Source: Undibacterium umbellatum
Lineage (GTDB): Bacteria > Pseudomonadota > Gammaproteobacteria > Burkholderiales > Burkholderiaceae_D
DNA length: 50,735 nt
Direction of reading: 5' to 3'
Assembly: GCF_014284125.1 (NCBI RefSeq)
Contig: NZ_JACOFX010000025.1
Span: 1 to 50,735, forward strand
Made by a program: the position numbers and the translations under genes. Numbering within the stretch: the stretch's first letter is position 1; every line of letters begins with the position of its first letter. This document shows, piece after piece, positions 26,513 through 35,740 of the stretch. Below the pieces are notes generated by a model. It saw nothing but the letters and a program-made list of their open reading frames with translations, ran no database searches and was not told where the DNA came from.

Positions 26513-26905
26513 TCAAATTTGTTCATTTTCTACTTCACTCAAACGATACACTTCAAGCAGCCCCTCATTGACCACTTGTGCTATGAGCGCTCGTTCCTCC
26601 GGTTGTGCATCAACATGAAAACGTTTACGTGCACCCTCTTGATTTAAAATCAAATGTACCGTGGCCGTTATCCCAGCCTGCGCTAGGCAAGCTTTCACGC
26701 AAGCTAGTGCGCAGCCATCTAAAGCTAAAATGGGGCGACCAGATTGCGCAAGTTTTTGCAACGATGGCACACCACCGCCCACCCCGCTAATACAAGACAT
26801 TTGCGCACGCCCGGTTCTATCCAATTCCAATGCACAGTCGTTAGCCAGTTGGGCGACACTGGAGCATCCTGAGCATGAATATACCAGTGGTAGTTGTTCT
26901 AACAT
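26513..26905 (-). CDS. DGC-domain putative zinc-binding protein
   Basis: From ATG 26905 (behind GAGGAT) the product is 130 aa. Cys motifs YSCSGCSSVAQLAND, AQMSCISGVGGG and the defining LDGCALACVKACL match the DGC family, a small cysteine-rich group thought to bind a metal. It is the last gene of the ubiV-ubiT group. Function is unknown. Confidence 0.8.
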   Translation of the reverse strand: MLEQLPLVYSCSGCSSVAQLANDCALELDRTGRAQMSCISGVGGGVPSLQKLAQSGRPILALDGCALACVKACLAQAGITATVHLILNQEGARKRFHVDAQPEERALIAQVVNEGLLEVYRLSEVENEQI

Positions 26906-26948
26906 ATGATGATCCTCACAAACAAATGCTATACAAAGCTGCAAACGA

Positions 26949-27407
26949 CTATACTGATCCCGTATTCAAACCCGAATTCAGTTTTTCTGCGAGCAGATTC
27001 AACCAAGCTGGACGCTCACTCGCATCGATCCAATATTTCACCGCAATGCCTAGCTCTGTATCGCCTTCGATTTTTAAGCGACGGCGAAAGAATAAAGTGT
27101 CGGCGTCTTCCAAGGCAGTTGCCAGTCTCAAAAAATCCATCGCACAGGCGCTCAGACTGACGTCGGTGGTTTGATGTTGGATGGCTTTAAAACGACCATG
27201 ATCACAACGAAAGCAAAGGCATAGGCCGAGATCTTCGACGTAGATTTGAAATGTTTTGTCGTATAAATTTTCTGGTGCGATGAGCCAGCTGCGTTGTCGC
27301 GCCAGCGACAACATCAACATTAAAGGTGCGCTGGCAACAGGTGAAGGCAAGTGTCGGCCGATCTGGCCAAAGACACGGGGAAAACGAAAATCAGTGAGGT
27401 TCATCAT
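26949..27407 (-). CDS. ubiT: O2-independent ubiquinone biosynthesis accessory factor UbiT (SCP2 domain)
   Basis: A 152-aa SCP2-type lipid-binding protein. UbiT is thought to bind quinone intermediates for the UbiU-UbiV hydroxylation system. SCP2 features are the segment DKTFQIYVEDLGLCLCFR and the end IEGDTELGIAVKYWIDASE. The start lies nine bases after the ubiV stop, and ubiU is close by, which supports the name. Confidence 0.88.
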   Translation of the reverse strand: MMNLTDFRFPRVFGQIGRHLPSPVASAPLMLMLSLARQRSWLIAPENLYDKTFQIYVEDLGLCLCFRCDHGRFKAIQHQTTDVSLSACAMDFLRLATALEDADTLFFRRRLKIEGDTELGIAVKYWIDASERPAWLNLLAEKLNSGLNTGSV

Positions 27408-27416
27408 AGAATAAAT

Positions 27417-28322
27417 TTAGTTTGCATGAATTGGAATCGTTTGCCATTGCATGCCTGAACTACCGTTCCAATAGCCATTGCAGCGCTCTGATTGCGGCGG
27501 CAAAAATGCAGGTTCAATCACCGCTGCTTGTTCGCGGCGGCGTGCGGTATCAAAGGCGTGGACGATTTTTTCCATATGGTTGGACTGCACTTGCAGACGC
27601 AAGATATCGACTTGCAAGTTTTTGAGGGCAGGAATTTGCGCACTCAAATCCAAGCAATTCGCGCTTTGGGTTTGTATGCCGTTAATGGTCAGAAAATCGC
27701 TGTGCTCGCGGGTTTGTAATGCCAGTCCATCGGGATAATGTTCACAGCGAAACTCGCAATTGTCTTTGCGCAGGCGATGATGGCGGGCAGTGAAGCAGCG
27801 AGAAGAAAAGGCGAGCGCCATGCGTCCCCATACTTGCACTTCTGTTTCTAAACCAACTGGCCGTTGCGTCTGCAATACCGCCAAATCCGCACCACCTAAT
27901 TCTATTGGCGGGGTAAAGCGCATCGCGCCCAATTCACGCAACCAATTCAAGGTGCCAGTGTGATATACATTTAAATGTGGTCCCGCGACAAAAGGCCGTC
28001 CTTGCATTGCACGTACGGCGCTAAAATCATTCGCTTCGATTAGAAAATCTTCCGCGACCGCCGCATCAATCAATTTATGCATGGCTCGTCGATCAGCTTC
28101 GTTATCAATCAAAGTTAAGCTTGAAAGCACCACTTGTTTACCCGCATCGCGACAAGCTTTCGCCAAACCAATCCAATCCGGCAAACGCATCACATGCCGA
28201 CGCGAACAAACAACTTCGCCCAGATAAATAATATCCACAGGCCAGTTCATCGCCTCTACATAAAACTGCATCGTGGCTTCTTTAGACCAGTAATAAGACA
28301 GTGGTGCGAGGGATAGTTTCAT
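27417..28322 (-). CDS. ubiV: O2-independent ubiquinone hydroxylation protein UbiV (U32 family)
   Basis: A 301-aa U32-peptidase-like protein. With UbiU it forms a [4Fe-4S] complex that hydroxylates ubiquinone precursors without O2, taking oxygen from prephenate according to published work. Cysteines expected to bind the cluster are in EVVCSRRHVM, SSRCFTARHH, KDNCEFRCEHYP. The protein is the family length. It precedes ubiT in an operon and lies on the same strand 186 bp downstream of ubiU. Confidence 0.92.
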   Translation of the reverse strand: MKLSLAPLSYYWSKEATMQFYVEAMNWPVDIIYLGEVVCSRRHVMRLPDWIGLAKACRDAGKQVVLSSLTLIDNEADRRAMHKLIDAAVAEDFLIEANDFSAVRAMQGRPFVAGPHLNVYHTGTLNWLRELGAMRFTPPIELGGADLAVLQTQRPVGLETEVQVWGRMALAFSSRCFTARHHRLRKDNCEFRCEHYPDGLALQTREHSDFLTINGIQTQSANCLDLSAQIPALKNLQVDILRLQVQSNHMEKIVHAFDTARRREQAAVIEPAFLPPQSERCNGYWNGSSGMQWQTIPIHAN

Positions 28323-28508
28323 AAGGTCTTTAAGTTTATATTTTCAAACAAACGGTAGAACGACGACTAGTGAATCCAATACGCCATAATCGTGCTCAGG
28401 AATTCGACTCTATGGATACAGGGCTAGGCGCCAAGCACTGCGATGCGTCAGTATTGCGAGCATAGTCAACGCCGTAATCCGCCCTGTGATTGAATTTGCA
28501 AACTACGC

Positions 28509-29513
28509 TCATTTCCAGGGACGTTCGAATGCTCCTTGCGTCACCTGCGCTCCCTCAGCATGTTTCGCCAAGGTCGCATTCCAATCCGGCCTCGCTGTAT
28601 ATCGCTCAGGATCACGTTCAGCTGAATCCAGCGCTGCGCGCAAAGTCCCAACCACTTGTGACACATAATTTGGACTACGTTGACGACCTTCAATCTTGAT
28701 CGCTTTCACGCCCATTTTGAGTAACTGCGGCAGCAAGCCGATGGCATTCAAACTGGTCGGTTCTTCTAAGGCGTAATCGACTTGCCCTTCGACTTCAAAA
28801 CGACCTTTGCACAGCGTCGGATAACCAGCCGCTTCATTCGGTGCATAGCGGTCGATTAAGGTGCCGCTTAAACGCGCGGATAAGACCTTGTCTTTTTCTT
28901 CCCAGCTAACAGCATGACCAGGCGAGCATACGCCTCTATTATTCGGTGAATCACCCGTGACATAACTCGATAACAAGCAACGTCCTTCGGCCATCACACA
29001 TAAGCTACCGAAGCCAAACACTTCAATTTCAACCTCGGTCTGGCGAATGATTTTTTCAATTTCAGTCAGTGTTAATACGCGTGGCAAAACAGCGCGACGT
29101 ATGCCAAATTGTTCGCGCATCAATTCGATTGCATCAACCGTGGTGGATGAACTTTGCACAGACAAATGCAAACGCACTTCAGGATAACGATGACGTGCGT
29201 AAGCCATTAAACCAGGATCCGCCAAAATGATCGCGTCAGCACCTAGCAGTACCGCGGTATCGATGGCAGCGCGCCATTCGTGCGCCATTTGCGCTTGCGG
29301 GTAAGTATTGATCGCGAACAGTACTTGTTTGCCGCGGTGGTGGGCATATTCCACGCCAAGTCGAATGTCGGCATCGGTAAAATTGAGACCACCAAAATTA
29401 CGTGCATTGGTGGCATTGCGTAAGCCTAGATAAACGGCATCAGCGCCTTTGTCGATGGCTGCTTTGAGTGCAACTAAGCTGCCTGCAGGCGCTACGAGAT
29501 CGATTGTTTTCAT
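28509..29513 (-). CDS. ubiU: O2-independent ubiquinone hydroxylation protein UbiU (U32 family)
   Basis: A 334-aa U32-family protein starting at ATG 29513 (MKTIDLVAPAG). Cluster cysteines lie in GSLCVMAEGRCLLSSY, NNRGVCSPGH and YPTLCKGRFEV, followed by IKIEGRQRSPNYV. It acts with UbiV to make ubiquinone under anoxia, which nitrate and N2O respiration here would need. A Dnr/FNR-like box is 36 bp upstream. The 291 bp up to the next gene hold nothing else recognisable. Confidence 0.93.
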   Translation of the reverse strand: MKTIDLVAPAGSLVALKAAIDKGADAVYLGLRNATNARNFGGLNFTDADIRLGVEYAHHRGKQVLFAINTYPQAQMAHEWRAAIDTAVLLGADAIILADPGLMAYARHRYPEVRLHLSVQSSSTTVDAIELMREQFGIRRAVLPRVLTLTEIEKIIRQTEVEIEVFGFGSLCVMAEGRCLLSSYVTGDSPNNRGVCSPGHAVSWEEKDKVLSARLSGTLIDRYAPNEAAGYPTLCKGRFEVEGQVDYALEEPTSLNAIGLLPQLLKMGVKAIKIEGRQRSPNYVSQVVGTLRAALDSAERDPERYTARPDWNATLAKHAEGAQVTQGAFERPWK

Positions 29514-29548
29514 GCGCAAGATGGTAGCGATATGCTGTAAGCCTGTCT

Positions 29549-29562
29549 TTGTCTTAGGTCAA
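29549..29562. promoter_or_regulatory. Weak FNR/Dnr-like box upstream of ubiU
   Basis: TTGTCTTAGGTCAA matches TTGAT-N4-ATCAA at seven of ten positions. It shares the core CTTAG and TCAA with the site at 31084-31097, which supports a common regulator. Confidence 0.4.
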
Positions 29563-29804
29563 TGAAATCATGGATGCACCAAACAGTAACAAAGATTGCC
29601 AGTTGCAGCTTACTTCATGCACGATGAAGTTATGTTTTGAGATTTCTAGTAATGCCGCAAAAACATAGTTCAAAATCTTGAACATCAAACTTAGCTAACC
29701 ACAAGTGTGTCGTCAACGACTACCTAGATGAAATTCATTACTCTCACCGATCTGAATATCGTCAACACCAAGCATTGAAAACCATCACAATCATAGACAA
29801 TGAT

Positions 29805-31019
29805 CTAAGTATCGAGCGGCTTATCAATCTGCATACGATACAAAGTGGCGATCAAATCCGTTTGTGTAATCACACCTTGCAACTCGCCACTCGAATTCAA
29901 AATCGGAACAGAATGCAGACCAAGATCGGTAAAAAGCGCCACCAGTTCAAGGATATCGGAATCGTCTACTTTAGTCTCGACTGAAGTATTCATGATATGA
30001 CCTGCAACTTCATATCTACTACCAGTCAAACGATGCGCATTCTCCAGCAGTTGCCGCAAACGCAGATCAAAATCATGGTAAACATCAAGACCCGCATTTT
30101 TTAAGAAATCAATAAGGCTTATTGTTCCAATCACCTTTCTTTGATCGTCAATGACAGGCAGTGTTTTGACTTTATGGGTTCGTAATAATTGCCAACACTC
30201 TTCGAGCCTCGTTTCAAATTTAACTGTGACGACATAGCGTGACATGATTTGACTACACCGAATCACTCCGTGTCTCCGGCGATGCACTTGTATCTCGGTA
30301 TTCGTAATCAATGTTTGTAAATCAGTTCGACTAATATCGAGTAGTTTTCCGTGCTTAGCCAAGATAACATCGAGATCAGCACTGGTAACACCTAGCCTAG
30401 CGCTTATTTGCGGATCGCCTGTTCGATGCAAATTCTCGCTTAACCTTGCAGATTGCGGGTAATTCACCTTTCGCAAATGGTGAAATCCTGCCGCAATGAT
30501 GACCAAACATGTCGACTGCAGCACAACGACTCCCAACACAAAATACCATTCAAGGTGCTCTATTTGTGTCCCACCAAGCACTGCCAAAAGTGAAACCGCT
30601 CCGCCTGGTGGATGTAGGCTACTAGTAGCAAACATTACCAAGATCGAAAGCCCAACAGCCAGCGAAGCGACAAACGGATGATGACCGAGCAAGGTCGCAC
30701 ACCCAACACCGATACTTGCGGATATAAAATTGCCAAAGCATACCGACCATGGTTGCGCTAGAGGGCTAGATGGTAGAGCAAATATTAGTATAGAAGTGGC
30801 TCCCATTGGCGCTACCAATAGAGGAATCGATCCATAACTGCCCCAAATGAGAAAGCTCGATACACTCGCGAATAACAAGCTCGACAAAGCACCTGCTGCA
30901 ATGAGAAAACGATCCTTGTATCCCAGCTTGTTTGCTAGGGGCAAGAATCGTCCAAATGTTGCTTTAACATCAGAGAGATAGAAGCTTTTATTCACTAGAG
31001 AATCACAAGATTTTGGCAT
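29805..31019 (-). CDS. HPP-family membrane protein with C-terminal CBS pair
   Basis: A 404-aa protein. Residues about 40-180 form an HPP domain with four or five membrane segments (VAPMGATSILIFALPSSPLAQPW and TSSLHPPGGAVSLLAVLGG, the latter holding the HPP motif). Residues about 250-400 hold two CBS motifs (IMSRYVVTVKFETRLEECW and GHIMNTSVETKVDDSDIL), which usually bind adenine nucleotides. HPP proteins in chloroplasts and cyanobacteria transport nitrite, so a nitrite transporter gated by nucleotide is possible here; that is inference. Confidence 0.85.
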   Translation of the reverse strand: MPKSCDSLVNKSFYLSDVKATFGRFLPLANKLGYKDRFLIAAGALSSLLFASVSSFLIWGSYGSIPLLVAPMGATSILIFALPSSPLAQPWSVCFGNFISASIGVGCATLLGHHPFVASLAVGLSILVMFATSSLHPPGGAVSLLAVLGGTQIEHLEWYFVLGVVVLQSTCLVIIAAGFHHLRKVNYPQSARLSENLHRTGDPQISARLGVTSADLDVILAKHGKLLDISRTDLQTLITNTEIQVHRRRHGVIRCSQIMSRYVVTVKFETRLEECWQLLRTHKVKTLPVIDDQRKVIGTISLIDFLKNAGLDVYHDFDLRLRQLLENAHRLTGSRYEVAGHIMNTSVETKVDDSDILELVALFTDLGLHSVPILNSSGELQGVITQTDLIATLYRMQIDKPLDT

Positions 31020-31346
31020 CAGTACGTCAACTGGAAAGAAACTTAATATTCCACTGGTTTCGCCTTATCTCCAAGTCGCTTCCTTGCCTTAGATCAATAA
31101 AATCAAACGTCGAATAAGTCTTATTTCGTTTTTTTATGCTCGCGTGGCGATCGCAATTGGGATCGCAACGGCTAGTAAATCATTCTCTCTCCGTTCTTAT
31201 GACAAGCTTTCTTGATGAGAGTAAAGCTTTTGCCTCTCATATCTTGCAGTCATACGTGCAAGCCACTAGAGTTCGTTTTTTTTACATTCAAGTTTGTGCA
31301 ATGAGCGACTTGATTGCATTTGCTTTTATCTTTCCCAAACTTATAT
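31020..31346. other. Divergent intergenic region between HPP and ketosynthase genes
   Basis: Contains the FNR-like box at 31084-31097 close to the HPP gene and otherwise AT-rich sequence. A plus-strand frame at 31136-31471 runs into the ketosynthase in another frame and is not convincing. No RNA gene is recognised. Confidence 0.5.
31084..31097. promoter_or_regulatory. FNR/Dnr-like box upstream of the HPP gene
   Basis: TTGCCTTAGATCAA matches eight of ten conserved positions of TTGAT-N4-ATCAA, with a perfect right half. It lies 65 bp before the HPP-CBS start codon, a distance compatible with activation. Confidence 0.5.
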
Positions 31347-32501
31347 ATGAAATCAAGAATTGCCATCACCGCACTCAATACCATTTCTGCACTTGGATCA
31401 AATCCAGAGGAAATTTGGCGTCATTATCAAAATTCACAAACACATATTCAAAAGAAGTTAATCAACGGTGAAACACAATTCGTGGCTAGTATTCCTGATG
31501 ATTTACAAACGCAACTACAATCGATTCGTACAGAAAATACACAGTACCAACATCTTGATGCTAGTGTTATCAATGCCATGTGGGTCGCACGTCAGGCAAT
31601 AGAGCAAGCGAAGTGGGAAAATGATCGCCAATTCGGCGTTTTTCTCGGCTCATCAAGAGGAGCGACACAACAATTGGAGACATATCACAGGACATTTTTA
31701 GACGGTGGGACTGTTTCTCCTCATACCTCACCAACGACCACGCTAGGCAATCTGGCAAGCTCAGTTGCAAGAGACCTCAAAGCAACTGGTCCTAGCACTT
31801 CGTTATCGGTCACATGCTCCACTTCTCTGCATGCCATCTTGAATGCGGTCGCGTGGCTGCGTTCTGGTATGGAGACCCGATTTCTTGCGGGCGGTAGCGA
31901 AGCTGCACTCACGTCGTTTACTTTGCATCAGATGCAAGCTTTGAAGATTTATGCGAAGGACGATGCAGAATACCCCTGCCGCGCCTTGGATCTGACAAAA
32001 ACGTATAACAGCATGGTATTAGGTGAAGCTGCGGGCGTCGCCTGCTTAGACATTAACCCAGAAGCGATTGCGATAGCGTACATTGATGAAGTCGGCTACG
32101 CAACGGATGATGCGTTCACCAGCACTGGCATGTCTGAGGCCGCAATTTGCTTTCAGAAGTCAATGCGAATGGCCATCAAAGATACCGATCCTAGCGAGAT
32201 CGATGTCATCGTGATGCATGCACCAGGAACAATTAAAGGCGATCTCTACGAGTGGCAGGCGATTCAACAGGTTTTTCCACATGATATGCCATTGTGTACG
32301 ACAAATAAGTGGAAAATTGGGCATACCCTTGGTGCCTCAGGCATACTAAGTTTGCAGATGGCAGTACTCATGCTACAGCATCAACATTTTATACCTGTGC
32401 CATATATTCCAGCCACAACTCCTCGAAAGCACATTAGAAAAATTCTCGTGAATGCGGTTGGTTTTGGCGGGAATGCGGTCAGTATTTTGCTATCGCGCTA
32501 G
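31347..32501 (+). CDS. Orphan beta-ketoacyl synthase (KAS II / FabF-like)
   Basis: From ATG 31347 (MKSRIAITALNTISALGSN) the product is 384 aa, the usual KAS length. The catalytic triad is intact: Cys in SVTCSTSLHAILNAV, His in VMHAPGTIKGDLYEWQA and His in KWKIGHTLGASGILSL, with a Lys before the last. It would condense acyl and malonyl thioesters. No acyl carrier protein, reductase or dehydratase is nearby, so the pathway is unknown. No clear ribosome binding site is seen. Codon use resembles the neighbours. Confidence 0.85.
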   Translation: MKSRIAITALNTISALGSNPEEIWRHYQNSQTHIQKKLINGETQFVASIPDDLQTQLQSIRTENTQYQHLDASVINAMWVARQAIEQAKWENDRQFGVFLGSSRGATQQLETYHRTFLDGGTVSPHTSPTTTLGNLASSVARDLKATGPSTSLSVTCSTSLHAILNAVAWLRSGMETRFLAGGSEAALTSFTLHQMQALKIYAKDDAEYPCRALDLTKTYNSMVLGEAAGVACLDINPEAIAIAYIDEVGYATDDAFTSTGMSEAAICFQKSMRMAIKDTDPSEIDVIVMHAPGTIKGDLYEWQAIQQVFPHDMPLCTTNKWKIGHTLGASGILSLQMAVLMLQHQHFIPVPYIPATTPRKHIRKILVNAVGFGGNAVSILLSR

Positions 32502-32600
32502 TTAGTTAGAAGTGCTACGACAATTAAGTTAGCTAATTTCAAAAGCCACCGCGTTTCTACAATTTGGTCAAGGTAACTACTTAGCATAATTTCCTAGATA

Positions 32601-33131
32601 TTAGTCGATTTTTATTGAACCATCTGGCTCCCAGTTAACCTTGGTGATACCAGGCTCAATGTCTTCTAATAGACGTATTTCTCTTTCCTCTGGACTGACA
32701 GGATTTAACTGTTCTCTGCGTTGTTCGGCCAAACGTTTATCTTCGATTATTTGTGTTCGGTGATGGGTCGCGACTTCGATAATTTCTTTTAACTCTTCCG
32801 CGATCCAAGGCTTTGGAATATAGCGAAAAACTTCGGCTTCGTTGACTGCTTCCATTACCGTTCTAAAATCAGCAGAAGCACTAAGCATTAGCCGGATGGT
32901 GTCTGGACGAAGTTCCTTAACAATACGTAAAAAGTCAATGCCGTTCATTCCCGGCATATGATAATCCGATACGACAAAATCAAAATCAAGCATTGCAATT
33001 CGCTCGATAGCAGGTTTTGCATCGGAAAAACTCTCAATAACCAATTCACTACTCGCAAACAGTTGCTTAAGGCTTCGTGTTAGTGCGGCGAGCACGTTTT
33101 TTTCGTCATCGAGAAGAAGTATTCTGCGCAT
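32601..33131 (-). CDS. Response regulator (receiver domain only)
   Basis: A 176-aa protein with a receiver domain (residues 1-125): ILLLDDEKNVLAAL, phospho-Asp in FDFVVSDYHMPGMNG, and Lys in FRYIPKPW. The last ~50 residues are charged with no output domain. It overlaps the HD-GYP gene by one base (TAATG), so the two are translationally coupled. Receivers like this commonly accompany REC-HD-GYP proteins and hybrid kinases. Confidence 0.9.
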   Translation of the reverse strand: MRRILLLDDEKNVLAALTRSLKQLFASSELVIESFSDAKPAIERIAMLDFDFVVSDYHMPGMNGIDFLRIVKELRPDTIRLMLSASADFRTVMEAVNEAEVFRYIPKPWIAEELKEIIEVATHHRTQIIEDKRLAEQRREQLNPVSPEEREIRLLEDIEPGITKVNWEPDGSIKID

Positions 33132-34087
33132 TATGCTTTCCTTTTGGTATGAATGTGTGCGGTTAATACCCCGCCTCGCGTAACATCGTACAATCTTAAC
33201 TTTTCAATTGTTGCTTGCTCCAAAACATGGTTTGCTGGCAACAGCAACATTCCTTCTTGTGAAACCAAATCTGTAGCTATTACCATGCCGGGCAACAAAT
33301 TTCTAACTTTGACTATCTGTATCTCTATGTCAACGCCCTTGTCATTGAAGACTCTTCTGAACCCGTCAATCACCCGACTATCATATCGACTCCCTGCACC
33401 CTTTATAACGAGCGCCTTGGCATCATCTGGGAACAAGCGCTTCGGAGTTAGCGTACCAATCTGTAATTGATGGTAGTCTTTTGCGATCGCCAGTATTCTG
33501 GCACCTAAGGGTATTTGTTCTCCAACCAATCCATCGGGGAATCCTTTTCCATCAAAACGTTCGTGCTGCGAGCGTATTATTTTTGCTGCATCGTGCAAAT
33601 CATCTAGTGGTAATAAAAGCTGCTCGGCACGAACCGCATGCTTATAAAACAATCCCAATTGATCGGAGGTTAATTGACTTAATGGGGTATTGATAAGTTC
33701 ATCTGAAAAACCCATCTTACCGATGTCTGCTAATAATGCGGCGACAAAAATATCTTGTATTGAACCAGCGCCAAGTTCTAATTTTTGTGCAATTTTTCTA
33801 GCAAGATCCGCCACTTGGCGCGAATGCCCTGCTAATTTCCCACCACGCATTTCAATGACATTTGAAAATACTTTGATTGAAGTTAAAAAACTATTTTTTA
33901 GTTTTTCATTTGCACCTAACAAGAGATCATGAGCATTTCGGAGTTCTTTAGTTCGCTCAAGAATTTTTTGTTCAAGAGTGGCGTTAAGTTCCTTCAGTTC
34001 CTCGTTTTGACGAAACGTCAATGCTTCTAATCGCTTCTTCTCAAGCTCCAATTCCTTTCTGTTGATTTGCACTGAAAATTGACCCAC
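33131..34087 (-). pseudogene. HD-GYP domain protein truncated at its 5' end by an IS21 relic
   Basis: The remaining 318 codons encode a coiled coil (EELKELNATLEQKILERTKE) and an HD-GYP domain of the kind normally preceded by a receiver domain, which is missing. The first nine codons (GTG start, GQFSVQIN) lie inside the IS21 end, so the start is borrowed. The HD motif reads LLADIGKMG: Ala120 replaces the metal-binding His. The GYP motif reads HERFDGKGFPDGL. A c-di-GMP phosphodiesterase activity is therefore doubtful. Confidence 0.8.
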
Positions 34088-34645
34088 TTTGCTGGATAAA
34101 TTGCATCTAAAATTGACCCACGTTTAGCACACAATCCTACTTATCTTGATGAGTAGGGAGCAGGAGTGATTGACGTGGCATTACTAGGTATTATTCGACG
34201 CTGGCACATTCGTGACCAGATTCCATTACGGGAGATCGCCAGACGACTGGGCATCTCTCGCAACACTGTCCGGCGCTATCTGCGCTCTGAAGTTACAGAG
34301 CCAGCCTATGCGGATCGACAAACAACAAGCGCCATCGATAAATATGCATTACAGCTTTCAAGCTGGCTTAAAACCGAAGCGGGTAAAAATCGTAAGCAGC
34401 GACGAAGCTTAAAACAACTTCATCTCGATCTGAAAGAACTGGGATTTGAAGGGTCGTATGACCGGGTGGCAGCCTTCGCCAGGAAGTGGAAGGTGGATCA
34501 AACTGACAGGGTCAATTCAGCTAGCAAACGAACACGTAAAGGAAAAAAAGACCAAACTAGCCTCAACCTAACCCTTAAAAAAACTTAAAACGAGTGGGTC
34601 AGAATTTGATGCAAACGCCGGGTCAGAATCCAGCGCAAACTAACA
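34060..34645 (+). mobile_element. Deleted IS21-family element (586 bp relic)
   Basis: The two ends read inward TGTTGATTTGCACTG and TGTTAGTTTGCGCTG and each contains repeated TGACCCA blocks, as in IS21 ends. Only the N-terminal part of istA lies between; the rest of istA and all of istB are missing. The flanking bases do not form a target duplication, which suggests a deletion or recombination at the element. It separates two truncated genes. Confidence 0.85.
34166..34588 (+). pseudogene. istA fragment (IS21 transposase N-terminus)
   Basis: 140 codons encoding the IstA helix-turn-helix start (IPLREIARRLGISRNTVRRYLR) and following linker; a full IstA is about 400-500 aa with a DDE domain, which is absent here. 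The frame ends in a Lys-rich stretch just before the right end of the element. It cannot encode an active transposase. Confidence 0.88.
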
Positions 34646-35335
34646 GACTCCGACATAAATGAGCCAATAGGGTCTGACAATGACAGCAGAAAACCACTCA
34701 AAGAAGACAATTTGACCTAATAGCAAAACGACGAAACTGAGCCCAAGAGTGATCGCCAGATTGCGCGACTTAAGCAGTTGCGCCTGCGCAGAGCGCCACT
34801 CCATAATGAAAGGGATAATGAGAATACAGCCATTTAATTGGCTAAACCAATTTGCAAGAAATTGATTAAGAGTTTGCGAAGAACTGTTATTGCCAAAAAC
34901 AGAAATGAGCAGAAAGAGCAAAGCGGTAAGCAAACTCATGGGTATAAAAATAAACCCTGTAGAGCGAATCAGTTCGAAAACACTAGAAATAGTCGCAAAT
35001 CGTACCAGACGTTCGCGAAGCACATAAAGCACGATCACTGGCGCAAAAGTGCCTGATAGAAAAATTAATGACGACGTAAAAGGCAGAACGAAACTCGTTA
35101 CCCCGATCACGACGCTACTGCCGACAATCACACCAACGACATAGCGGGATCCAAAACAAAGTATCAAGCCCGTCACAAAACCCATGAACAAATTAGGCAC
35201 AGGCAAGGCATGTTCCGAATAACCTGACACACTTTGGAGTGATATGATCAACACCCCGAGTATCACAACGATCAGCCCAGCCAGTAACTGATCTTTAATG
35301 ACAAATTTCTTTTCTAGGGTATCTGTAATCGTCAT
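34640..35335 (-). pseudogene. MASE1-type membrane sensor, C-terminus cut by the IS21 relic
   Basis: Encodes about eight hydrophobic segments of a MASE1-like sensory domain (e.g. NLFMGFVTGLILCFGSRYV, FIMEWRSAQAQLL). GGAG precedes the ATG at 35335. The native frame ends at 34646; the last Cys codon and the stop come from the TGTTAG end of the IS. MASE1 domains normally precede kinase, PAS or GGDEF outputs, so the signalling part is lost. With the HD-GYP and receiver genes it probably formed one signalling locus. Confidence 0.75.
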
Positions 35336-35740
35336 TTTTCAGCTCCAAGATACCTTACCTGTGAATCGAAAAGTAATTTGTTCTTACTTAATATTAGCAG
35401 TTTATTGCCACCTTATCGCCCTAGTTTTGCGGTTTAGTAACAATTGTAATTGATTAAAGTTTATTTTCTGGGGATACAAATTCGAGACTCCAGAATGCAC
35501 GATATCAAAAAGATTTTGGATTGCAAATCTGAGAAGGAAGATTGAACAAGACGATTATCAGGCGATGTTATTTGAGTTGCATTAACACTTTTTTTGCACC
35601 GACCTTGGTACCCACTTTGACTTAGACTCTATTCCGCAAGCTGAATTTGCGCCGGAGGTCATTTACGCCCAAAGGAGCACTGTTTCAAGTTGACTAAAAC
35701 TAAAATTGCCATCTCAATCTAGAATCGATATCCAAAACAG
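35336..35740. other. Gene-free stretch upstream of the MASE1 gene
   Basis: AT-rich sequence containing the MASE1 promoter region. Around 35610-35690 the composition looks as if it had once been coding, but I find no continuous frame or recognisable motif. No RNA gene or clear terminator is visible. Confidence 0.45.
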
